Shown here: positions 9,028 through 19,068 of the stretch, one piece after another
How positions within the stretch are numbered: the first letter of the stretch is position 1
Layout of the letters: every line of letters begins with the position of its first letter
NCBI GenBank assembly: GCA_030746775.1
Contig: JASLLZ010000007.1
Coordinates: forward strand, 1 to 64,000
Reading direction: 5' to 3'
DNA length: 64,000 nucleotides
DNA from: Rhodospirillales bacterium
Lineage (GTDB): Bacteria; Pseudomonadota; Alphaproteobacteria; Rhodospirillales; JASLLZ01
The notes under the pieces: model-generated
What the model was told of the DNA's origin: nothing
What the model saw: the letters and a program-made list of their open reading frames with translations, nothing else
Database searches by the model: none
Position numbers and translations under genes: made by a program

Positions 9028-10452
9028 TTACGCGGGGCGCAGGTGGACCAGTTGGTCGGCGAAGGCGGCTTCGTCTTCCAGGCAGCGCAGGTCGAGGACG
9101 CAGGCGCCGTCGTGTATCCGCCCGATGACCGGAACCGGCAGCCCCCTGAGCGCCCGGGCGATCCTTTTGAGGGCGGCGCCGGAGCCGCGTTTGCCGGTCG
9201 CCGGGCGGATCACCAGGGCGGCGCTGGGCAGCCGTTCGACGGGCAGGGCGCCGCTGCCGATCTGGCTTTGGCAGGGCGCCACCGCAATCGTCGCCTTTTC
9301 CGCCAGGCAGCCGGCGAGGGCCGGCGCCAAGCGCCGTGCCTGGGCCTCGATCTCCTCGGCCGGCCGGCTCAGGTGGCGCAGGGTCGGCAGTCGCTCGGCC
9401 AATCTGTCGGGATCGCCATGCAGGCGCAGCACCTGGGCCAGGGCCGCGATGGTCATCTTGTCGCAACGCATGGCCCGCTTCATGGGATTGCGGCGGATGC
9501 GCCGGACCAGATCGGCGCGCCCGGCAATGACGCCGGCCTGCGGGCCGCCGAGCAGCTTGTCGCAGCTGAAGGTGACCAGATCGGCGCCCTGGGCCAGGGT
9601 TTCGGCCACCGTCGGCTCATGGGCAAGGCCGTAACGGGCGAGGTCGATCAGCGTGCCGCTGCCCAAATCGACGACCAACGCCACGCCGTGGTCGCGGGCC
9701 AGGGCCGCCAGCTCGCCGACCGGGACGGCGGCACTGAAACCCTCGACGGTGTAGTTGGACGTGTGCACCTTCATGAAAAGTGCCGTCCGGGGACCGACGG
9801 CGGCGGTGTAATCCTTGGCGTGAGTGCGGTTGGTGGCTCCCACCTCGCGCAAACGACAGCCCGCCCGCGCCATGATGTCGGGCATGCGGAACGAGCCGCC
9901 GATCTCGATCAGCTCGCCGCGCGACACCGCGACCTCCTTGCGCAGAGCCAGGGTATTGAGGGTCACCAGGACGGCGGCGGCGTTGTTGTTGACGGCGCAG
10001 GCCGCCTCGGCACCGCTCAGGCGCACAAGCAAGTCCTCGACGTGGCCGTCGCGTTCGCCCCGGCGCCCGGCGTCAAGGTCGTATTCCAGGTTGCAAGGCG
10101 CGCCGGCCGCCGCCGCCACCGCGGCGATGGCCTCGGGCGGCAGGACGGCGCGGCCCAGGTTGGTGTGCAACACGGTTCCGGTCAGGTTGAAGACCGCGCC
10201 GAGCGACGGCGCCGAGCGCGCCTCGATCGTCTCCCGAACCCTGTCCGCGATGGCCTCTTGGGTGGTCAGGGGCCGTGCCGCCTCGCCCTCAACGGAAAGG
10301 CGGCGGCGCAGATCGTCAAGGACCGCGCGCACCGCCTCGGTGGCGACCCGGCGCCCGTGGGTCTCAATCAGGGATTGGACGGCAGTCAGGCGCAGCACGC
10401 GGTCCACCGACGGAACGGCGGCCTGGATGGATGGCGCGTCGCGGGACCCCAT
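9028..10452 (-). CDS. selA: L-seryl-tRNA(Sec) selenium transferase
   Basis: A 474-residue PLP enzyme that converts Ser-tRNA(Sec) to Sec-tRNA(Sec) with selenophosphate. It covers the full SelA length: N-terminal SelA domain with LPSVDRVL-like start (PSVDRVL), NLTGTVLHTNLGR, EYDLDAGRRGERDGH, and the PLP lysine at K299 in FSCDKLLGGPQAG. Usually selA is followed by selB; here the next genes on the strand are cysE and cysK, and no selB, selD or selC was found in the window. A seleno-protein such as formate dehydrogenase would have to be elsewhere. All key residues appear intact, so the gene is probably functional. Confidence 0.92.
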   Translation of the reverse strand: MGSRDAPSIQAAVPSVDRVLRLTAVQSLIETHGRRVATEAVRAVLDDLRRRLSVEGEAARPLTTQEAIADRVRETIEARSAPSLGAVFNLTGTVLHTNLGRAVLPPEAIAAVAAAAGAPCNLEYDLDAGRRGERDGHVEDLLVRLSGAEAACAVNNNAAAVLVTLNTLALRKEVAVSRGELIEIGGSFRMPDIMARAGCRLREVGATNRTHAKDYTAAVGPRTALFMKVHTSNYTVEGFSAAVPVGELAALARDHGVALVVDLGSGTLIDLARYGLAHEPTVAETLAQGADLVTFSCDKLLGGPQAGVIAGRADLVRRIRRNPMKRAMRCDKMTIAALAQVLRLHGDPDRLAERLPTLRHLSRPAEEIEAQARRLAPALAGCLAEKATIAVAPCQSQIGSGALPVERLPSAALVIRPATGKRGSGAALKRIARALRGLPVPVIGRIHDGACVLDLRCLEDEAAFADQLVHLRPA

Positions 10453-10493
10453 GGAAAGTGCTCGGCGGATCCCGGCTCAGCCGTCCGAGGGTG

Positions 10494-10970
10494 TTACTGG
10501 ACGATCTTCCAGGTCCCGTCCGCTTGCCGGCAGGCGCGCCCCACGGCCCTTTCCTGGCGTCCGTCGATGGTGACGGTGGTCTCGTACTCGCGGCAGTTCT
10601 GGTTGGACGCGGTCTGATAGGTGCGGATAGGCGTGACCGTTCCCTCATGGCCGGAATCGGGGTTCCTCCACGTCGAGGTCTGGCCGGCCCTGCTGGTTTC
10701 CAGGGCATTCTGGGCGGTGCGCTCGGCATACATGCGATCGGCCTTGTCGAGGGACTTGCCGGCCTCGCTGCCCAGCCAGGCGCCGCCCAGCGCGCCGATG
10801 GCAACGGCCGCCAGCTGGCCCTTGCCGCTGCCCATCTGGGACCCCGCCAGGGCGCCCAGGCCGGCGCCGATGAGGGTGCCGCCGGTCTGTTTCGGGTTGT
10901 CCTGCATGCTCTGGCAGGCGCCAAGCGAAACGGCGACCACGGCGGCGATGGCGATGCGCGCGATTGTCAT
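10494..10970 (-). CDS. 17-kDa surface-antigen-like lipoprotein with glycine zipper
   Basis: A 158-residue lipoprotein. Residues 1-19 form a signal peptide ending in the lipobox LGAC (lipidated Cys19). A glycine-zipper segment rich in GxxxG (about 33-66: GGTLIGAGLGALAG and GALGGAWLGSEAG) follows, then a beta-rich C-terminal domain typical of rickettsial 17-kDa antigen/RT0821-type proteins with a CREYETTVTIDG strand. It is probably an outer-membrane lipoprotein of structural function. ATG 10970 is selected because TTTGGAGGT is nine bases upstream; ATG 10979 directly abuts that SD and is too close. It sits about 40 nt upstream of selA on the same strand, with no functional link evident. Confidence 0.85.
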   Translation of the reverse strand: MTIARIAIAAVVAVSLGACQSMQDNPKQTGGTLIGAGLGALAGSQMGSGKGQLAAVAIGALGGAWLGSEAGKSLDKADRMYAERTAQNALETSRAGQTSTWRNPDSGHEGTVTPIRTYQTASNQNCREYETTVTIDGRQERAVGRACRQADGTWKIVQ

Positions 10971-11101
10971 GATGAGCATACCTCCAAACATCTGTTGCAC
11001 GGCAATTCGGATGCCGCCCGAGGGGTTCCATTCTATAGCAAAAGCGCGGATTCCGCCACTGTCCCGATTAGCGGATGACAATGCCGGTCGCAAGCGGATG
11101 C

Positions 11102-12019
11102 TCAATCGACGGGCGTCGTCCAGGCGGGATCGTCGTGCTTTTGCCAATAGAGATCGGTGAGGCGGGCCGTGACCGGGCCCGGTTTGCCGTCGCCGAGGGG
11201 GGTTCCGTCGATCCGCGTCACCGCCATGATGCCGCCCGCCGTCGAGGTGATGAAGGCCTCGTCGGCGGCGCCCAGCCGGTCGGCCGACAACGCGCCCTCG
11301 CCGGCCTCAATGCCAAGCTCGGCGCACAGCTCCAAAGTCGTGCGGCGCGTGATTCCCTTGATGGTCCCCTGCCCGGGCGTGGTCACCCGACCGCCCGAGA
11401 CGGCGAACAGGTTGAAACCGGGACCTTCGGTGATGTTGGCGTCCTCGTCGACCAGGACCACGGTCTCGGCGTCGTGCTCATAGGCCTCGAAGGTGCCCTT
11501 GATGAAATCCAGCCAATGATAATTCTTGATCGTCGGATCGACGGAACGGCTGGGAATGCGGTTGACGGTGCTGATGAACAGGTTGAGGCCCTGGCTGCGT
11601 TGCTCCTCGTTGGCCACCCAACTGAACGGGATGGCGAAGGCGATGAACCGATTATTGGCCTGGCGCGGGTCGCGGCTGTAACCGGGCGCGGTGCCGCGGG
11701 TGCAGATCATTTCGACATAGGCGTCGTCAAGGCCGCTTCGGCGCACGCATTCGGTGAGGGTTTGGGCCACGGTCCGGCGGTCGAACGGCAGCGCCAGTTG
11801 CAGCTTGGCAACGTTGTCGAGAAAGCGATCGAGGTGACGGTCGAGGCGGAAGAAGCGACGGCGCCACACGTGCACCACATCGTAGGTGGCATCGGAATGC
11901 AAAAAACCGAAATCTAGGATCGAAATTCGGGCCTCCGAAATGTCGCAAAAGTCGCCGTCGATGAAGGCGACCCCGGGCGGAAAGCCGGCGTCGGGCTCGG
12001 TTTTCTTCTCCGTCCGCAT
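11102..12019 (-). CDS. Class IV PLP aminotransferase (branched-chain/D-amino acid type)
   Basis: A 305-residue fold-type IV aminotransferase. The PLP lysine is K165 in TIKNYHWLDF and the pyridine-nitrogen Glu is E198 in ITEGPGFN; the early SILDFGFLHSD block is typical. Family members transaminate branched-chain or D-amino acids, or act as aminodeoxychorismate lyase. The Tyr-rich entry region (SDATYDVVHVW) resembles D-amino acid/R-selective transaminases more than IlvE, but substrate assignment is not possible by eye. The upstream intergenic region (12020-12390) separates it from a divergent enolase-superfamily gene. A second, more divergent class IV enzyme lies at 25067-25933. Confidence 0.85.
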   Translation of the reverse strand: MRTEKKTEPDAGFPPGVAFIDGDFCDISEARISILDFGFLHSDATYDVVHVWRRRFFRLDRHLDRFLDNVAKLQLALPFDRRTVAQTLTECVRRSGLDDAYVEMICTRGTAPGYSRDPRQANNRFIAFAIPFSWVANEEQRSQGLNLFISTVNRIPSRSVDPTIKNYHWLDFIKGTFEAYEHDAETVVLVDEDANITEGPGFNLFAVSGGRVTTPGQGTIKGITRRTTLELCAELGIEAGEGALSADRLGAADEAFITSTAGGIMAVTRIDGTPLGDGKPGPVTARLTDLYWQKHDDPAWTTPVD

Positions 12020-12390
12020 TTCTCAATCCCCTTTCGATCGGTCGAGCGCAGCCCATGTTAGCACGGCACCGTTTTGCCACCCGCGAAAGAAAATTTCCCG
12101 TTCCTTCGGTTATCCCCGGGTTCCACAGGGCTGTGGATCGAATCCGGGTATTTTTCGCAAAATTTATTGGATAGAGTTTCAATCGAGTTCGGGGCCTTGG
12201 TTGGTCCGCAAGGAACGGTCGGAGTTCCGGACTCATAATTCGAATATCCCAGGGGCCCTTCGGGGTTTTAAGGATCTTTGAATTGGGGATGGCCCGTTCG
12301 AGCAATCGGACGGGCCATTCTTTTTTTACCGCCGTTCATGACGCATAATGGTCCGCCGAGAGGGAGAACGGTCGAAGCGGGGACGCAACC
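12020..12390. other. Structured intergenic region, possible small RNA locus
   Basis: A 371-bp gap without a plausible ORF. It contains an AT-rich tract (about 12147-12180), a GC-rich dyad CCACAG-gg-CTGTGG (12123-12136) nested in a longer imperfect hairpin and followed by TATTTTT, a second dyad GGAAC/GTTCC nested in GGTCC/GGACT (about 12201-12233), and a strong intrinsic terminator at 12289-12327 on the plus strand. A plus-strand terminator with no plus-strand gene upstream suggests a short transcript. One DnaA-box-like TGTGGATCG is present (12132-12140) but not a cluster. Confidence 0.4.
12289..12327 (+). terminator. Strong Rho-independent terminator without an upstream gene
   Basis: Arms ATGGCCCGT (12289-12297) and ACGGGCCAT (12310-12318) pair perfectly and extend inward through T-G, C-G and G-C pairs to leave a loop of about six bases. 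They are followed by TCTTTTTTT. The hairpin lies 64 nt before the start of the plus-strand dehydratase gene and points away from the minus-strand aminotransferase, so it terminates either an unannotated plus-strand RNA or leader transcripts of the dehydratase gene. Confidence 0.75.
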
Positions 12391-13542
<1,152 letters not shown>

Positions 13543-13712
13543 GGAATCAAGAGTCTGATTCGAAATGACGGCCGCGATACCAGTGTGTTCTCATAAACGA
13601 GGGTCTGCTTTTGGCCACATTGCGGATCTTTGGAGACCCCGCCACGGCGTGCCGGGTACGACCCAATCCCGACCTTTCGCGCCAAAACCAGTCAGTGAAA
13701 TGGTGAGCACTT

Positions 13713-14291
13713 TCAGTAGGGGTTGATGGTGCGTTTCGGTGGAAAGCGGAGGGTGACCGTCGTGCCTTTTCCCGTTTCGCTTTCGATCTCAAGAGTGCCA
13801 TCGAACAACTTCATGAATTCGGCGCACAGGTGGAGGCCGAGGCCCGTCCCCTCGCCCCTTGCCGGACGGGTGGAGTCCGCCTGCTCGAAAGGTTTCAATG
13901 CCTTGGCGATGTCATCGTGGGACATCCCCTCGCCTGTATCCGAAACCCCGAGGACGATACAGTTCTGCCTATCCACCTCGGCGAACACATCGACCCGGCC
14001 GCCATGGCTCGTGAACTGTACGGCGTTGGAGAGAAGGTTGTTGAGTATCTGAATTAGGACCCTTTTATCGCCCCGCATCATCGGCATTTCAGGCGCCACA
14101 TGGACAAGTATGGAAATATCGGAGGCTTTGGCGATGACATCGAGTTGACGGATGGAGGATTGAATCAGTAGGGAAATATCCACCGACTCCTCGGTCAGTT
14201 CGTATTTACCGGCTTCGACCTTGGAGATATCAAGAATATCGTTGATCAGGCTGACGAGAAAGGAACCGCTATTGTGTATGTCATCGGCGTA
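13713..14291 (-). pseudogene. 3' part of the split sensor kinase: end of HisKA and HATPase domain
   Basis: In the same frame as the kinase ORF to its right and separated from it only by the TAG at 14292-14294. The first residues after the stop (YADDIHNSGSFLVSLINDIL) are the canonical continuation of the HisKA dimerisation helix. The ATPase domain follows with N box (LNNLLSNAVQFT), G1 (DTGEGM) and G2 (GEGTGLGLHLC). An internal ATG at 14183 gives a 156-residue ORF starting within the linker, but it lacks the phospho-acceptor helix and has no good RBS. Without readthrough the ATPase is disconnected from its sensor. The stop lies 170 nt from the convergent dehydratase gene. Confidence 0.75.
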
Positions 14292-16121
14292 CTACTCGTA
14301 ACGCGGGTGGCCCAATTCGCCGAATACCTTCCTTCGCATTACGTCGCTGAAGCCCATGATGGCGTTGAGCGGGGTACGGAGATCGTGGCTCATCGACGAT
14401 AGAAATTCAGATTTCGCGCGATTGGCGTTTTCGGCTTCTGTTTTTGCCTGTTCTAGAAGGGCGGTTTTGTCAATTAATTCCCTCGTCCGTTGATTAACGA
14501 GTTCCTCGATCATGCGCCGTCGCCCCGTGACGATCAGAGCAAGAATGCTGACCAACCCGGCGATACCGACGCCACCGGCAAGTATGAACCAAGCCGTCGA
14601 GGAGCGGGTCGCGGCGATAAATTCCGGCGTCGGCCTTACGATGATCCGCCATTCCCGACCCGGAACCGGCAAGGACGCCTCCCACGTTCTCACCGCCATG
14701 TCCGCGGTACTCGCCTCAAGACGCTGTATCCGCGCCCGGTGCTCATTCGCCGTCAGTTTCGGATAAAGAAGTCGCGTTTCCTCCGGTGCCGACATGTCCA
14801 GCACAACAATGTCGATATCTTCGATTGTTATGCCTGAGATCGCGGCCTCAATGATATTGCCCAGGCGAAACACGCCGGTGACGTAGCCGACGAGTGCGGC
14901 CCGCCGCGCCTCCACGGTCTCTGGCCTTGTTTCCGTTCCGTAGTGGGGTAGGAACACCAGGACGCCGTATTGCCGCCTGGTTTCCTGGACCAGTGAGATG
15001 CGTTCCGTCGTGATCGGGTTACCCGAATCTCTTGCGACATCCAGCGCCGCGCGCCGGGCCGCATTGGACCCCACGTCGAAGCCCAACGCGGCCAGGTTGG
15101 CGGCCAGGGGTTCTATGTAGGAAACGACGATATGATCGGCCCTGGGGGACGCGGGCACGAGCTTGCCATCCGAAGAACGTTCCATGATGCGGAATCCGGG
15201 GGCCTTGGCGTCCCGCATCCGTCGTTCGAACTCGTCCTTCCCCTGGGCCGGGATCCGCACGTTCCAGGAAATCGCCTGGAGACCGCCATGCGCTTCCAGG
15301 AGGCTTTTCGTGAAGACCTTGAATTGGTCGCGTGAGACCTGTCCCATCAGGAGGAAAAAGTCATCCACGCGGGTGAGGCCGTTCAAGGGTTCCCTGATGG
15401 AGCGCGAGATCAATGAGAAGGCGACTTGGGCCTTGTTTTGGAAAGCGAGCACGGCACGGTCGTGTTCCAGGCTCTTGGCGGACTGAAACACCATCACAGC
15501 CAATCCAAGCGTTACGATCGAGGAGAGGGAGATGGGGATCCGGCGTCGCGTCCAAAACGCCTTTTCCTTCATGCCGAGCGCCAGCACGACGGGCGTGAAG
15601 ACGACGACGCCTAGCGCGTCGCCCACCCACCATACCGCCCAGGTTTGCGGCGCTTGCGCCGCGCTGATGACGCCTTGCGCCCAGAGAGCTCCTGTCCCCA
15701 TGACTGAATTGACGATACTGGCGACTGCGGCGCCCAGAATGAAGAAACGACTGATCGTGCCCCCGTCGTCCAAGGGGGTCGGAAAGCCGACGAAGCGTCG
15801 GATCAGGGAGGCCCCCCACAGCGCCTGCATGGCCCCGCCCACGCCAATGCTCAAGCTAAGAACATGGTTTGACACGGCAAAGAGGTCGCCTAGGAACAAG
15901 TTGTTCACGTAGGACCCCAGCAAGACCCCGAGACAGGCCCAGTTTCCCCAAATCAGCGCGGCTGCCAAGGCCAACCCGGCGGACGGCCACAATGGCGATG
16001 CATAGCCGGCGCCCGTTGCCAATTGCAGCGCGAGTTTACCCAGAACCGCGTACCCGATGGCGAGCGCGACAACGATCACGCCTTTTTGCGCCAGGGATGG
16101 TGTGGTTGCGGTTAACGGCAA
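14292..16121 (-). CDS. MASE1-CHASE membrane sensor histidine kinase, truncated by an amber codon
   Basis: A 609-residue N-terminal part of a hybrid-less sensor kinase. Residues about 10-215 form a multi-spanning MASE1 membrane sensor, 240-500 a periplasmic CHASE-like domain ([15 protein letters not shown]), about 505-530 a TM helix, then a coiled coil and HisKA with the phospho-acceptor His578 or so ([13 protein letters not shown]). Translation stops at TAG after RYE, where the consensus continues with E-Y-A-D-D-I. One base change (GAG to TAG, plus-strand C to A at 14294) explains it. The full gene would span 13713-16121 (about 802 residues). No response regulator gene is adjacent. It is best regarded as a recently disrupted kinase unless suppressed or a sequencing error. 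Confidence 0.8.
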   Translation of the reverse strand: MPLTATTPSLAQKGVIVVALAIGYAVLGKLALQLATGAGYASPLWPSAGLALAAALIWGNWACLGVLLGSYVNNLFLGDLFAVSNHVLSLSIGVGGAMQALWGASLIRRFVGFPTPLDDGGTISRFFILGAAVASIVNSVMGTGALWAQGVISAAQAPQTWAVWWVGDALGVVVFTPVVLALGMKEKAFWTRRRIPISLSSIVTLGLAVMVFQSAKSLEHDRAVLAFQNKAQVAFSLISRSIREPLNGLTRVDDFFLLMGQVSRDQFKVFTKSLLEAHGGLQAISWNVRIPAQGKDEFERRMRDAKAPGFRIMERSSDGKLVPASPRADHIVVSYIEPLAANLAALGFDVGSNAARRAALDVARDSGNPITTERISLVQETRRQYGVLVFLPHYGTETRPETVEARRAALVGYVTGVFRLGNIIEAAISGITIEDIDIVVLDMSAPEETRLLYPKLTANEHRARIQRLEASTADMAVRTWEASLPVPGREWRIIVRPTPEFIAATRSSTAWFILAGGVGIAGLVSILALIVTGRRRMIEELVNQRTRELIDKTALLEQAKTEAENANRAKSEFLSSMSHDLRTPLNAIMGFSDVMRRKVFGELGHPRYE

Positions 16122-16307
16122 TTGGGAAGCTTTCGTCTAACTAATCATTTGCGAATTCGCGCTCAAACCATTCCCGAGTATATCCAAGCTTCACCGCCAT
16201 TAAGAGGGGATTCCATCACAACGGTCTCAACGCAAGGTATTTGTGATTCGGGCGTATTCGGAAACCCGTTCGGCCCGGTAATTCCTCACCCAGACCCACT
16301 TCTTCCG

Positions 16308-16511
16308 TCAAACAACATAATTCCGATCTCCCGTTCGGCATCGTATAAGTGGTCTTGGCCCGAGATCAATATTCAACCATGAGATTATTTGGAACAAGTT
16401 CCGGGCTACGGCAAACTCAACCACCCCAAGTGTGAGGTGACGGCCATGGTCAATGACCTTGGCACCAATCTTAATCAGCGTCTCGCGTAGAGTGGTCGGC
16501 GACTGGTGCGT
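16308..16511 (-). mobile_element. C-terminal remnant of an IS1380-like transposase
   Basis: The minus-strand frame reads SPTTLRETLIKIGAKVIDHG and continues with a VVEFAVARNLFQIISWLN helix, which resembles the extreme C-terminus of IS1380-family DDE transposases (…RLIKIGAKVVRHGRY…, then an AEVAVPR…FAEIL… helix). Nothing upstream of about 16511 belongs to a transposase: the same DNA reads into the nuclease gene in another frame. This is therefore a junction between a decayed insertion sequence and the nuclease gene. No terminal inverted repeat was identified in 16122-16307, which otherwise holds nothing recognisable. The family assignment is from memory of the motif. Confidence 0.5.
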
Positions 16512-16714
16512 GACACCTTCCCGCAATCGATGGTCTTGGCGGGCCACTCGCAGGTCTGCTCCAATTCCGGCGCATCGATGCCGAAGAGGTGGATGCGGCG
16601 CCCGCCGATCTCGATCGTGTCGCCGTCGATAACGCGCACCGGACCGGAAAGGTCCTCGGCCGACGCCGGCCCCGCCACCATCAGAACTAGGACGAGGAGA
16701 AGCACAAGCCTCAC
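16475..16714 (-). pseudogene. Truncated thermonuclease (staphylococcal-nuclease-like) gene
   Basis: From GTG 16714 the product has a signal peptide (MRLVLLLVLVLMVAGPASAE) and the first third of an SNase domain: VRVIDGDTIEIGGRRIHLFG, then IDAPELEQTC including the metal-site Asp and catalytic Glu. After about TIDCGK the family sequence ends and unrelated codons follow to the stop at 16475, where the other frame is a transposase end. The second Arg and the rest of the OB fold are absent, so it cannot be an active nuclease. The GTG overlaps the TGA of the HD-GYP gene (16711-16714), so it was once coupled to it. Confidence 0.7.
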
Positions 16715-18495
16715 AGGTACTCAGACACGTTCACTTCGTCGATCTGCTCGGGCTTGAGGAAGCGGTCGGCATATTCCTTGAAGACTCCGGATTCGAGGAA
16801 CAGACGGAAAAGATCGGAGTCTATGTGCTGGTCCTTCTTCATGAACGACATGATGCGGATGCTCTCGCCCAGCGTCTTGGGCGCCTTATAGGGGCGGTCG
16901 GCGGCGGTGAGCGCCTCGAAGATGTCGGCGATGGCCATGATGCGCGCCGGGATGGACATGTCTTCCTGGGTCAACTTGCGCGGATAGCCGGTGCCGATCA
17001 TGGTTTCGTGGTGGCCGCCGGCATATTCCGGTACCCGGCGCAGATGCTTGGGAAAGGGCAGCTGCTCGAGCATCACGATGGTCTGCACCATATGGTCGTT
17101 GATCTTGAAGCGTTCCTCGGGCGTAAGGGTGCCGCGTGGAATGCACAGGTTGTAGATTTCGCCCAGGTTATATTTATGTTCCGGCACGTCGAGGCGGAAG
17201 CCGAAGGGGTTGTCGTCCGTCATTGCATCGCCGGGATCGCGGTGGATGACGTGCTCCGCCTTGTCGGCGAGCAGGCTTTCTAGCGCCGCCACGGGCCCAT
17301 CCGACGCCCCGACCCTTCGTTTCGCTTCGTCCTGGGAGATGCCGAGACTGTCATCGAGGGTGCGGGTCCAGGTCCGCCCGGCGATCTCCTTGATGCGCTC
17401 GACTTTTTCCGGTGCCATGAACTCGCCGCCGATGTTGCATTCGGCGACGAAGGCAAAGTCGTCGTCGAGCCGGGCCAGGCTTTTGTCGCGCTTCTTCTTC
17501 AGCTTCTTGGCGTCCCCCTTGCCGTCGAGCATCGCCTTGAGATAGTCGATCTCGACATCGCGCTTCGCCACCTCGAAACGGGTCCGGATCTCGTGGATGC
17601 GGTTGTAGATTGTTTCCAGCTTGGTCGCCTTGTCGACCACGTATTCCGGGGTCGTTACCTTGCCGCAGTCGTGCAGCCACGCCGCGATGTGCAGTTCGTA
17701 CCATTGGTCCTCGGTGAGATCGAAGTCGCCATACAGCGGCGAATCCGAATCGCAAGCCGCGCGGGCCAGCATTTTGGTCAGCTCGGGCACGCGCTGACAA
17801 TGGCCGCCGGTGTAGGGCGATTTGGCGTCAATCGCGCTGGCGATTAATTCGATGAAGGCATCGAGGAGCTGTTTCTGGGCATCGATGAGATGCTGGTTGT
17901 CGAGCGCCACCGCGGCCTGGGAAGTCAGGGCCTCGACCAGGGGCTGAATGTCTTCGCCAAACGAAATCACCTCGCCCGTATCCCTGTCCTGGGCGTTAAG
18001 CAGTTGCAGGACGCCGATGACATCGCCTTCGTGGTTCTTGAGCGGCACGGTGAGGAAGGACCGGGACCGATAACCGGTGCCTTCGTCGAACTTCTTGGTG
18101 CCGGAAAAATCGAAGTCCTTGGCTTTGTAGGCGTCGGGAATGTTGATCGATTCGCCTGACAGCGCGACATGGGTGGCGACGTTCTTGTGATTGGGCTCAC
18201 CCGTTTCGGGATCGTACAGGCGCACCGGGGGAAAGGTAATTTCCTTGCCCGTCGTGCCGCCAAGCGCAATCTTGAGCGAGTCCGTGCGCATGATCTCAAA
18301 CTTGAGGCCCTCGTCCTCGGCAACCAGGTAAAGGGTGCCACCGTCGGCGTTGCAAAGGTCCTTGGCCTCAAGCAGGATGCGTTCCATGAGGCGGTCGTTT
18401 TCGCGCTCCGCCGACAGGGCGATGCCGATCTCGATAAGCCTCAGGTACGCGTCGGCCCCCTTGCCCTTCGCGCTTTTTCGTCGTTTCGCGGCCAT
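16711..18495 (-). CDS. GAF-HD-GYP cyclic-di-GMP phosphodiesterase
   Basis: A 594-residue cytoplasmic protein. Residues about 15-190 form a GAF sensor domain; about 205-590 carry an HD-GYP domain with the HD motif in AAWLHDCGKV, HCQRVPELT before it, and HHETMIGTGYP as the GYP element. A roughly 170-residue insertion rich in Lys and Glu separates HD from GYP, as in a subset of this family. The predicted reaction is hydrolysis of c-di-GMP to pGpG/GMP. ATG 18495 follows AGAGGAGCGGGTG; further upstream residues have no homology. It overlaps the truncated nuclease gene by GTGA. The 239 nt between it and the MITE contain no gene. Confidence 0.87.
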   Translation of the reverse strand: MAAKRRKSAKGKGADAYLRLIEIGIALSAERENDRLMERILLEAKDLCNADGGTLYLVAEDEGLKFEIMRTDSLKIALGGTTGKEITFPPVRLYDPETGEPNHKNVATHVALSGESINIPDAYKAKDFDFSGTKKFDEGTGYRSRSFLTVPLKNHEGDVIGVLQLLNAQDRDTGEVISFGEDIQPLVEALTSQAAVALDNQHLIDAQKQLLDAFIELIASAIDAKSPYTGGHCQRVPELTKMLARAACDSDSPLYGDFDLTEDQWYELHIAAWLHDCGKVTTPEYVVDKATKLETIYNRIHEIRTRFEVAKRDVEIDYLKAMLDGKGDAKKLKKKRDKSLARLDDDFAFVAECNIGGEFMAPEKVERIKEIAGRTWTRTLDDSLGISQDEAKRRVGASDGPVAALESLLADKAEHVIHRDPGDAMTDDNPFGFRLDVPEHKYNLGEIYNLCIPRGTLTPEERFKINDHMVQTIVMLEQLPFPKHLRRVPEYAGGHHETMIGTGYPRKLTQEDMSIPARIMAIADIFEALTAADRPYKAPKTLGESIRIMSFMKKDQHIDSDLFRLFLESGVFKEYADRFLKPEQIDEVNVSEYL

Positions 18496-18734
18496 CACCC
18501 GCTCCTCTGTCAAGGCCCGCAAGTTGTTAAGGCCAGCAAGCTCGTTGCGCCGTGGGACGCGTGGTTCATAGTTGGGTATTGTTTCCGAAAGTAGTGAACG
18601 AAATCTTGCTTTCGGCTCCCTCTTCTTTGTGCCCCGCCCCCGGCGATTATCGCGCCTTGCACAATGACGCGGGCAAAGGGTATCGACCTTCGGCGACACG
18701 CGCAACGGACTGTGTATTGGGCGCGCTTTCCTAA

Positions 18735-18997
18735 GAGCCTATCCGAATAACTGGAGGCGGTTGTGATGAGATCAAATCAGGAAGGCCGCAAGGCGCCGCT
18801 TCGCCGGCGATGCCCGCCCATCGCCAAGAGGCGGCAACGCGGCGGAGGCCTGATTTGGTCCACCCTTCGGGCGTCCCTCCTTGACCTGTGGTCGGCGTCG
18901 GATGATGCTTGTGATGCGCAGCATCACTGCGCACCATCCTCCTAGCCACGGGACAAGGAGAGACGTCACAACCGCCTCCAGTTATTCGGATAGGCTC
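18735..18997. mobile_element. MITE-like element with perfect 32-bp terminal inverted repeats
   Basis: Left end 18735-18766 and right end 18966-18997 are perfect 32-bp inverted copies starting GAGCCTATCCGAATAACTGG. Direct repeats TAA (18732-18734 and 18998-19000) flank the element and look like a 3-bp target duplication. The 199-bp interior has no plausible transposase ORF. It has its own imperfect inverted repeat (GATCAAATCAGG … CCTGATTTGGTC) and a perfect GTGATGC-gca-GCATCAC hairpin. This is the anatomy of a non-autonomous transposon, probably mobilised by an IS5-like enzyme given the TNA target; the parent family is an inference. It sits between divergent genes and may carry promoters or a terminator for either. 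Confidence 0.85.
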
Positions 18998-19068
18998 TAA
19001 GTCCGTCCTTGACGCTGGGCGCCGGCTGCGCTGTCAATAGGCGAGCGGCGGCGAGAAGGTGCGAAATC

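Noticed and set aside
8626-10617. A 663-codon plus-strand open frame opposite selA
   Set aside because: GC-rich shadow of selA/cysE on the other strand; low-complexity product and no family motifs.
12100-12200. Replication origin suggested by TGTGGATCG and AT-rich sequence
   Set aside because: Only one or two degenerate DnaA-like boxes, no box cluster and no origin-associated genes nearby.
14292-14294. Amber codon as a pyrrolysine site
   Set aside because: No pylS/pylT seen, the site is a consensus Glu in kinases, and TAG ends several intact genes here.
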